Assembly: GCA_030490835.1 (NCBI GenBank)
Contig: CM059977.1
Span: 13,115,399-13,179,398, forward strand
DNA: 64,000 nt
Direction: 5' to 3'
From: Annona cherimola
Lineage: Eukaryota; Streptophyta; Magnoliopsida; Magnoliales; Annonaceae
Shown: positions 48,295-58,900 of the stretch, piece after piece
Numbering within the stretch: position 1 is the stretch's first letter
How the letters are laid out: the number at the start of each line of letters is the position of its first letter
Notes under the pieces: model-generated
What the model saw: only the letters and a program-made list of their open reading frames with translations
Databases searched by the model: none
Told to the model about the DNA's origin: nothing
Translations under genes and position numbers: made by a program

Positions 48295-49651
48295 ATATGT
48301 GCAATAAGAAATTGAGGAAGCTGGTGTCTGTTTTTGTTTTGGCTGGTCAGGCAGCCATGCGCAAAAGTCCCAATGGAACAGGTGGATGGTTCTTAGCCAA
48401 TATGAATGAAGGTTCTGATGCCACAGTCAAGTTGCAAGGCAACACTTAATACCAGCATGGTCTGTTAGCATTCTCCCCGACTGTAAAACTATCGCCTGCA
48501 ACACTGCAAAGGTACGTGTGTCAATACAGCTATACGTACTCGCGCTATACATTAATGGGATTACTAGTGATTGATTGGGAAATTGGCTAACTATACATAA
48601 ATTAATATTCTATGGATAAAAAATTATTAAAATGAGGATTAATGCAAGTCACAAACCAAATATCGATGATGGTAAAGCAACCAAACTCTGGGGATCAAAA
48701 TGCAGCAGCAGCAGGTCTGCAATGCGTGTGGCGGGATGAGGTGATCAGGGATGCACTCAAAGCGCAGTGTGGCAGTACATTCAACTCTCCGACTACATGT
48801 GGTATATGACCAGGTAGGTTGAAATGGCATAATACATTCGTTAATGGTTTTGTATTTAATTACGCATTGTTTGAGTGTTTTTCAAAATTATAAAAAGAAA
48901 ACTCGTTTCCTCTATGTAATTACATATCTTTTTTTTTTTTTTTTTTTTGTCCAGTATGTAATTATATATATAAGTCCTCCTTGCTTTGCAGCTTTTTTCC
49001 CACAGATAATGATCCTCTGCTACGCCCTACGTGCCAATACAACGGGGGCAAGGTCTTTATGCTTTCTTCAACGGAAAGCTGGTTGGTAAGTAGCTGGCCT
49101 GGTGAGTGGCCATCAGTCAATTCTAGCTACCGAATTTTATTCTTCTTATAAATGGGTGGATTGAGTTGATATCAAATTCTCAACATTTTTTTTGAAAGAA
49201 ATTCCACTAATTGATTTTTATGGTGTCAGGATTTCAGCATGGAGTGGCCGGAAATTATCAATTTGTCTTCGAGGAGCCTGTCACCCAAAAGAAATTTCTT
49301 ATCTTTACTCAGCGTTATTGTTGGATTGCAGACGACGTTCACGGCACCTGCAGGCACAGATCCAGTGGTTGCAGACCTTCAAAGGTTGGGAAAAGCACGC
49401 AGGGGTGAACGGGCAGAGCCTCGGGCAGTGGGGAACACACACAGAGATGGTAAATATTATTAATATTATCTATATCCGGCTCTATAATCTATACATCTAT
49501 AAATTGTCAATATTTCCTTCATTAAAAATTATATGATGGATTCATATGTATATATAGCCACTGTTGATCCTCCGAGGAAATGTTAAGAACACGTTGATTT
49601 TGTTTGAGGAATGGCGGGGGCGATCCGAGCAAGGTGAATTTTCAAAGCGTG

Positions 49652-50455
49652 CAGTTTTTTTTTATTTTTTATTTTTATGCAATTCAAACCGTGCACCTTG
49701 AAGGCCCGTCATTCTTCTTGCCTTCAAGGCCCAAGAAAGAGGAAAGAAATTCTATATCAGGCATGCATATGCCTCGTCAATTTTATTTTGGCATCGACAG
49801 AAATTTGCGATCATTTCACTAGACAGCCAGCGCACGTGTAGCCACTGCCTCAAGCCAAATCAGCGTAGCTTACAAAGGTCAAGGGCAAACTTCACAAGCT
49901 TTATGTTTAGTGGCTCCACTTTGATGTACATAACTCCAAATTCAAGATATTAATCTTTGATATAAAATTTAATTCTTTCATTGTATTTAACATCATTTGT
50001 TTATTTAAGAGATTAAGTTTCATCCCAATCAAATATGTTTATAGGCCACATTTGTTAAAAAATGTATATATTCAAGCGTAAATTATGAAAAACGTTAAAT
50101 ATATATTTTAAAGTAATATTTTCGACATCTAAACCATCCAAAATATTATTTCTCTGTGAATAAATGATTTCATAAAGTATTATTACATTCTAATATATGT
50201 ATAAACAGATCTAAGCGTTTTTCTTAATTTACACATGTATATATATATATATATTTCTTTTGAACAAATATGACCCATAAATATATTTGATTAGAATGAA
50301 ACTTAGTCTTCTAGATAAAAAAAATGATGTTAAATACAATAAATGAATTGAATTTTCTATTAAGGATCAAAATTATATAAAAACGGGACCGTGTATTTAG
50401 TTCAGGCCAACTTGCATTAACCACAAGCCAAACTCAGGAAAACGTAACTAGATCT
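49652..50455. other. Unique spacer before duplication copy B
   Basis: AT-rich with no gene. The collinear match to copy A begins abruptly at 50456, where the preceding sequence (AACGTAACTAGATCT) has no counterpart before 27197. Confidence 0.6.
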
Positions 50456-50550
50456 ACATAGATTATTCCCTTTCTAAATTGAATATCGTTATCTTTATTC
50501 AATTTTGTTTAATCGAGGTTGTTTGTTTCTCCCTCCCACTTTTGTAACAG

Positions 50551-53500
50551 AAATGATCTTTGGGCACTTGGCTGCACCTTATATCAGATGCTTCCAGGAA
50601 CTTCTCCGTTCAAAGATGCAAGTGAATGGCTGATTTTTCAAAGGATTATAGCCAGGGACCTAAAATTCCCAGATTATTTCTCAGATGAAGCACGAGATCT
50701 TATTGATAAGTTACTAGTAAGGATTGGCAGGACTTGGAGATCTGTCTCTCGCTCCTTTTGGCCATCTTTTTAAAATTTTTAAAATCATCTTCAATTCGAA
50801 TTTCTCATATTCAATTGGTTGTCAATGCATCTTAGGGCATGTTTAGTTGGTGTGAATGCAAACTTTACTTGTAAAAGCTGTCAGTACAAAAGAAAATGAT
50901 ATCATTTATACTTTTTGGTAGGAAAAATATGTTTGATTACAGAAAATGACAGCAATGATTTTGAAAAGATGGAGCTGTTATAGTAAGTTAATGTTACATC
51001 AAAATGTGGATTTAGAGGCTGGACTTGAAGGTGGTTCCTAATCTCCGTTTTGGAGATTGCACAAATACTTGTTACTGCTTTTGTTGGACAGGAAAGAGAA
51101 ATCTTGTGCTTTAAGGTAATTCTTTCGATACACTTTGGAAATATCACCTGGTTGGAAGAGCTTGTAGTCCTGCAAGAGGCAAAAGATACTTCTGGTAAAT
51201 GATTGTGCGAGCTCATTCAGTAGCCGTTGAATGCTGGAAATATGACAAGGAAGTTGACTGTCTTGTTGGCAAGCCTGGAGAATGCTGTGCATGTTTCATT
51301 GTAGAGTGACAGACTAACAATTAAGGTTGAGTGTGGATACCTTTCCATCTTGTTGGCAAGCTTGGAGAATGCTCTGCAAGTTCGATTGTGGAGTGACAGA
51401 ATAACAATTAAGGTTGAGTGTGAATACCTTCCTGGTACGTGGTGATAGGCTCCAACAGGTCCAGCAAGCAAAGCTATTACTGAAAAATCTTCTCTATTGC
51501 TCTGTCAGTGGGAAGATTCCAAGTAGATACTGGATGCTGAGGCACAATTCAGCGCCTCTCTCTGGAGGTGACCTGGGTACACAAAAATTTGCTTTGGATG
51601 ATCTGTCCTCTAAAAACATGTGCTGGATAGTTTGATATAGTTGACGATAAGAAGAGGAAGATGGTTTTGAGAGTATGGAATTTAGACATTGTCTGTGATT
51701 GACTGAGAATTACCAGTTTCAAAGCTACAATAATGGGTTGGAAGAGCTGCAGAATATTCCATATCGCATGCAGAAATACAGTAATTTACCATACAAGCTG
51801 CCGGGTGAAATTTTGGAAAGGTGGCAAGTGCTTCTTAAACATTCGTGGTCCTACATGCTTTTTAGGTCCAATTGAATGAACTTGTTCTCTGATTGGTTCT
51901 GGGTTCAGAAATTGCTGTTGCTTTCATGTTAGTGAAGAAAGTCAATGCTACTTCTTTAGTTTTATTCTGAAGTGATAGACATGGAATAAGTTATCAATGG
52001 TTATTTATTAATGCTCGATCTTGAAGATGTCATTCTTATTTTTATAGGATACAGATCCCAACAGCAGACCTGGTGCTGGACCTGATGGTTATGTTGCATT
52101 GAAGAAGCATCCTTTCTTCAAAGGAGTTGACTGGAAAAATTTAAGGGCACAACCAGCTCCAAAACTTGCTACTTGCTCCTGAGTCGAAAGTGTGAACTGC
52201 GTGTGTTTTATTTTGCTATTCTCTGCTATCAGTTGAAGTGGATAAGCAGTTATTTACTGATATCTCATGGTCTTGTCTTATGATTTGTATCAGGCAGCAG
52301 AGGATGACGATGCTCATGATTCTGAGTGGAACCTCTCACATGCTGGTGATGCTTCTACCCTACAAAACTCAGTTCAAGATGGATCTAGCGGTGCCACATC
52401 GTCTTCAGAATCATATGCACATATGAGTCGGGTTGCTTCCATTGAATCTTTTGACTCTAGATGGTACTTTTAAAATGTTGCAACAATTGCCATTAGTTTT
52501 GATAGGGTTCTGCAATTGCTTTCTTTAATGTCTCTTTTTGAATGGCTAATCTATATTCATTGCTGGAGAGGAGGTGTCCTTATTACGGGCCATTGATGAT
52601 TAATCGGGTTGGGGCATCCACATTTTTACACCCAGAACTTGGGTCGATTCATTTATGAAGAGGTCCTTGTCTTTGGAAAATAGAGAGGATGATGAGTTTC
52701 AATCTTATCATGAATAGATTTTCAGCTTTCCCGGAGAAAGATATAAAGGAAAAGTAGCAGTGTCCCTATTTGATAATTGTCTGGATCCATCTAGGTTTAC
52801 CAAATTGGCTTTTATGGAGCAAATCAAGTCTGCAATTCTCTCCTTTTAAAATGCCAAAATATAGCATTCCTGTTTTCCTTGATGATATTTAAACTATATA
52901 CTTCATGAATGTGCTTTTTGTTAATATCTTGTATATTTGGTACATGATTTCATGACTTTTTACTGCAACCAAATGTTAAAATATTTTATTGCAGTAACAC
53001 AATTCCAACACATGTAGGTTGTCTCATTAGGCATCAGCTTAACACATATATTCATTCCCCTGCTACCTAAGAATGAAACATGAATTTAGGGTATGTCTGC
53101 AGTAAATTAATACAGCAGGACGACCCTTTCAAGTTTTCCTGCAAGCTTAATTCTATTACTACAATTCTTCTCTGCACTTACATGAGTTTAAGCATGTGCT
53201 TTTCTTCAATGAACGTCTTTTTTTATATTACGCTACCAACAGGCAAGAGTTTCTAGATCCCGGAGAGTCTGTTGTGATGATCTCCATGGTGAAGAAAATA
53301 CAGAAGCTGGCTAACAAGAAAGTACAGCTTATTCTCACGGACAAGCCAAAATTGATATATATTGACCCTTCCAAAATGATGATTAAGGGGAATATAATCT
53401 GGTCTGACAATTCGAATGACCTGAATGTCCAAGTTGTCAATAATTCACTTTTCAAGATTTGCACCGTAAGTTAATTTCCCCCTCCTGCCAATCCCCGGTG

Positions 53501-53643
53501 CTTGCCCCATGATCTCAAGCAAATGTTTCCTCATTGGTAAAACTTATTTGCTTTTTCAGCCAAAAAAGGTGATATCATTTGAGGATTCTAAACAGCGGGC
53601 AGGGCAGTGGAAGAAAGCAATTGAGGGTCTTCAGAAGCGATGA
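50551..53643 (+). pseudogene. PDK1 3' fragment (exons 7-11) with frameshift
   Basis: Five exons match the intact gene: 50551-50716, 52048-52189, 52294-52463, 53243-53465, 53560-53643. Exons 1-6, carrying the ATP-binding lobe, HRD and DFG, are absent because the duplication starts in intron 6. Exon 8 has a 7-base duplication (ACTTGCT, about 52164-52177) that shifts the frame to a TGA at 52180-52182, removing the PH domain from the frame. Exon 7 also has Ser to Pro in QMLPGTSPF, and exon 8 ends AAA rather than AAG before GT. The PH-domain exons are otherwise unchanged in protein. No product of this copy could act as a kinase. Confidence 0.93.
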
Positions 53644-55947
53644 ACTGTGGTCAAACTTTTCAATATATAAACTAATTTCTACTTGAAAGTTAGCTGCAGG
53701 GAGTAATTTCCATGAAAAGAGTCGGGCTGCAGTTGTGCAACATGTGTGCAGGAGCTTGGCTGTGTTCAGCATTCTCAAAGCATACTGTGCAGCAGTATCT
53801 AACATGGGGGTTAGGTTGCAGTATCTTGGAAGCATATTTCATAAGAAACCACCTTGGCTATGCATAGGAAATGGGGAGCGTGAAGATGCACTCTGTTTAC
53901 CTTCGCAAGCTTGGTTCTTCGGCACCAAGGTGTGTACTTATTTTGTACTGGAAATTTCTGATTATTCGATACCTGCTTATTATCGCACCAGAGAGAACAT
54001 GTGATTTGCAATTGACAGTGCTCCTTGTTTTTCCTCTTGTTTGGCTTGGAGTGGCTGATAATGAAAAAGATCACTAGAATAGTTTGTTGTTGTAATGGAT
54101 AAACATGCAATTCGCCAGTAGAAATGTTGAATGCACATTTTGTTGTAGACGAGCCTGTGATTTTCCAGGAACCGTGTGCTAATTTTCTGTTCTGGCAATA
54201 AACGCTACAAAGATTAAAGTACATACACAGGCCACAGGCAATTGATCATAAATAAATAAATAAAAGTAGAACTCTTCATAAGGTGAAGTGTCCTCATTTC
54301 TTTCTAGTATGTATTTATACATATTGCACAACTAATTAAGCAACTGGGTAGCCGAATCTGTTAGAGGTTGTGACACCCCCGCCTCAACTACTACAACTGT
54401 TCACTTGCGGCCGACACCACTTCCTCATTCCCAGTCTGTCCTTGGTCTGATATTTCTGTACATAATAGATGCCTAGTCAACATGTTTTTCGATTTTCCAT
54501 GTCAAGTAACTTATTGTTGTAACATTATAAACCCATTTTCCATGCCATTTCATCCATTAATTCCTTTACAACTTAATTATGTTTTGAAAAATTTTCCACC
54601 ATAATCAGTTGGTATCATGTAAATTGTCCGTTTGAAACTTGCATGGGAGCATTCGTAATGTGATACCGGATAATACAAATGGGTATCCTTTTGTATAAAA
54701 TGTTAAAACATAGTGATTGAAAAAACAGAAAACAATGGAAAAATAAAATTTCACTTTGCGAGGTAATTAATAGGGCAAATTATATCAAGAGGTCCTTAGT
54801 ACTCATTCTATAATGGAGTATCATGTCTTCGGGTCTATTTGGCCTAGGGGTGGGAATTAAGATAGGTTGACCTATGATCTGCCCTTGATCTAATCCCTTT
54901 TTGACTAGGTAAAAATAACATTTTTTATGATTTGGTATTGGAATGAGTTATGGTCGAAAAGTGGAAAGAGTTTCTAGGAGTTTTAAAAGCAGGTTTTAGG
55001 TTAAATATGATGTAACATATTTTAAAATCATATAGTTAAGCTACCAAATCAAAGTGAATAATATCATATTATATGACCCATGGCTCAGGCCCAAAATCGC
55101 ATTTCACATTAAAAAAGAAGAGAGTTCATAAGAGTTTAAAAGTGGGTCTCAAATTAAAATTAAATATAACATGATTTCTAAGTTTATGCATTTTTATTCT
55201 GAATAAGGTAGGCTGCATTAATCAATTTTAATAAAGCTACACTATATTTACTCATGTTTTGTATTAATAATAATGTTTATTTTTATTAATTAGTAAAATA
55301 TTAAAGCATAAAACATTTAATTGTGCCATGGTTGTTTCTTTGTGGTTGATAAATGTATAAATTATTAAAATTATCTTACTTGAGGTGGCATTTTTTATTC
55401 AACTTACTATTCCGATGCCGATCTGAGAGCAACTCAAAATTTATATAGAAAAAGATAAGAGTCAAACTGTTCTTATCCTGACTTTATATACAAAAAGTTT
55501 TAGATAATTTTTAAAAAGTATGATCAAGACAAATTTTAATCCAGTACGATCCACTCTAGTTCTCATCCTTAATTTGGCCTTGCTTGTTTTGCACAGTGGT
55601 AAAAAGTCTTAAGAAGCGTGGAAATCTTGAGCCATAAATGACTCTTTTTGTATAGCGATTAACGGGCATGGTGTGGTGTTTGTAATCGTCAGGCCAAACA
55701 TACCCTTGAGCTAGCTGTGTAGGCATTAAAGGACATTGCAATGGAATTTATATATATGAATGGAGATTATTGCTTCAACCTGGAATCGGAGTAGACGCTT
55801 ACACACAGCCATGCAAGTGTTGACATTACAATGGATATTAGTTGCCTGCTGTGAGAAACTATATCGGATAATTGCATGGTACAAGAGATTTCATTGGGAT
55901 ATGTGGTTAGAACCGAGCCAACCAATTCTTAGAGCTGAATCCAAAAT

Positions 55948-58900
55948 CTATTTCATAGCAATAAGTGCCAAAATAGCTTCAAGATGATTGGTCTCTTTGC
56001 AAGCGGCAACTAGTTTTTCGAAGGCATCTCTAGCAGCACGGTTCTGAGCAATATCTTTCCTTTTGTATTTGCCAATTCCAACCACATAATTATTTACCAA
56101 AGCTTCCACAATTGTACTGCACTCCCATTTATCGTTGACAAATGTGGCATGCAGCCCATTCTTTTGACAGAACTCAATAAGCTCAGTCACTGAATGCTTT
56201 CGCAATGTCTCTGGAGTAATCAGCGGCTCCAACAGCCCTTTAAATACCTATCCATTTATCAATTAAAAAAAAATATAATCACACTTAAATTTCTTTACTT
56301 CTCAAATACGAACTTCTACTATTTTCTAATTATAATTTTCTAAGAAGGTATTTGCTTTAGTTATTCGAGAAATAATATCATTAGAAACCATTAAAAAAGA
56401 TAAGAAAATATGAGTTTGAGAAATGAGCACATACCTCCCAAACTTTATCGAGGCTGTAGCCAGTATCGACGAAGACCGCTCCAAGCAGAGATTCAACAAT
56501 ATCAGCAAGGATCTTCGGAATTTCAACAAGCCCGTTTGAATGCATGGGATATTCAACTATAGCTTCCTCAAAATCTTCAATCTAAAGATCAGCAATTTAG
56601 CGCCGTGAGTAAAATAGTTTAATTACTTGTCTCACTTCCCAATGCCCACGCGTGCAATATATATGAGCATAAAAACACGCACTTCATGTTTGTTAATGAG
56701 TAAAAATTGTCAAGTTAAAACTTTTCAATCTAAAACTTTTCACTCTCCATAACTATCTTATTTTTTAATCATTTCTTCACATTTTTCTATACAATTATCA
56801 TACTTTTCAATCATTTCTACACAATTACTCACACAACTAACCTATCTATTTCAACTTTATCCTATTTGATCTTCATCATTAACCGCTATCATATCATATC
56901 ATATCATTTGATAATATATTTTTTTATATAAAACTTTCACAAACAACTGGTTAGAGAATTTCACTTGCGGTGTCATAATTTTGATTTTGCCGGATGGAGG
57001 GTCAAAACTATTTGATAAAAATATAATTTCGTGAGGCCGTATATCCATGAAATTTGAAGTCAACGTATATGAACTTTATTGATTTGGTAAAAGAAAATTC
57101 AAATTTCATCCAAGAAGCCATTCCCCGCATTGATTATTATGCCAAAGGTCAGTACTATTGTCCTACAATAAATTTGATTATGGAGATAACAGCTAAGATT
57201 TTTTTTTTAAAAAAAAAATTGATTTATCTCCGCGTCACACGCTAAAGATTTTTGTGTTTAGGAAATAAAATCAATATGGTCATATGAAATAAAAAAATAC
57301 TACAGCTACTGATCATAAACTAATAAATAGAATTTTTCGGTTAGAGTGTTACTGCAAGAAAATTGACTGTTATTAGATATAAAAGATATTCTTAAAAGCT
57401 AAAGCCCTCTGACTCTTTCACATGGAAGAGTATCATCAAGGCAAGGGAGGCGATTCGAAATGGTTGCAAATGGCGCATTGGTAACGGGAAGCGGGTGCAA
57501 TTTTTCAAGGAGGTGTGGCTTGAGGACCGGCTCACCAAAGTGGGCCCCCTTCCATTGTCGATCTCGGATGATGTGTTGGTCGGTCATTTCATAAATTCTG
57601 CTGAACACTCGTGGAATATGGAACGGATTGTGACGGTTGTGGGTGAGGTGGGATGGTGACAAATTTGTCAGGTTCCGCTACCCCAAACTGACGACGAGGA
57701 TCGACTATTCTAGATACACGAACCTACGGGTATATATTCTGTGAAATCCGCCTATAGGCTTTTGAGCATGACTGCGGACAATCCGCCGTCAAACCCGGGC
57801 ATATATAAAGAAGTATGGAAGACAAAGCTACCAAGCAAAATTACTATTTTTGGATGGAGATTATACAGAGATGCCCTCCCAAAATTGAAAAATCCACTCA
57901 GGAGGGGTATTGATGTGGATCAGTGTTGTCTTTTTTGCAGGACAGAACTGGAGGATACCACCCACATTTTTACAGGGTGTCAGTATACTAGGGATATTTT
58001 TTTGGAAGTTGTAAATGTTACTAACCCTTGGGATACGATCCAAGATATTTTTAGAATTCTTGTTTCAATGAACAGGTTGGAGAACCTCGTTTTCTTCATC
58101 TTCTACTGCTGGCGGGTGTGGTACTTGCGCAACAAGCTCAGGGAAGAGAAGGCTCAACCGATTTTTACCAATATCATCAAATGGTGTGAGGACTATCTCG
58201 AGCAGCATAGGAGGGCAAAATTTCTTATTCAGGTGGGGGCGATCGACCGGCCTCTGGTGGTAAGATGGTCCAAACCACCAATTGGGACCCTGAAGATGAA
58301 CGTTGATGCACGAAAACATGAAGAAAATCATGCCCTCGGTTTTGCGGCTGTTATTCGAGACTCTTATGGGAGCTTTATTGCAGCAAAGGGCTGGAGACGA
58401 AGTGGTAACATGGGTCCTTTGTGTATGGAGGCGACAGCTTTCCTATTGGGACTCAAATGGGCTCTCCACCTAAGGTTAAGAAAAGTACAGATAGAAACTG
58501 ATTCTCTCCTCCTTTTCAACTACTTGTTGAATGACGAACACATTCTATCACCTGCTGGGGTTCTCACTGAGGAGATCAAATCTCTGATGTCATCTGCCCA
58601 ACAATTCTCTGCCCATCACGTGCTAAGACAAGGAAACGTTGTTGCTCATTCTTTAGCAGATTTTGTATCTATTTCTTTTTTGGATAGACATGTATGGTGG
58701 GATAACCCTCCTCAAATTATTTTGGAGAAATTGTGTACAGACAATTTTTTTGGCAATGAATTGCTAGGATCTCCTTATCATTTCCTTCCCTCATAACGAA
58801 GGGGAGAGGGGGATAGGGTATTTCCTTTCATCAAAAATAAAAAAGCCCACACGTATGCCCATATATATGACTTTACTCCTCTCAATCTCTTCTTACATGT

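Larger units (their letters stand above)
44826..49651 (+). pseudogene. GH35 beta-galactosidase, decayed multi-exon relic
   Basis: Fragments in correct order match plant beta-galactosidases. About 44826-44976: signal-like start with an early stop, then SYDSRALTID and RRLILAGAIHYLRSTSE. 45699-45782: MWPDLIHEAK, frameshift, TIETYAFWNAREP. 46423-46525: HFEGNYDLVRFIKTIQQAG, then YAYAECNYG. About 47400-47452: LLAPQGGPIILTQ. 47547-47676: IKNEYGDIMHPYGEAGAKYA, frameshift, CAKMAHFQNVGNPWIMC. About 48340-48511: [36 protein letters not shown]. About 48640-48813: SDYMWYMTR. 49006-49085: LYAFFNGKLVG. 49230-49449: GVAGNYQFVFEEPV, LLSVIVGLQ, TTFTAPAGTDPVVADL, VNGQSLGQW. About 49560-49651: NTLILFEEW, frameshift, GDPSKVNFQ. 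Introns remain, so it is not a processed copy. Several frameshifts, stops and internal losses rule out function. The family normally secretes a cell-wall galactosidase; the QIENEYG signature here reads with Lys for the first Glu. Confidence 0.85.
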
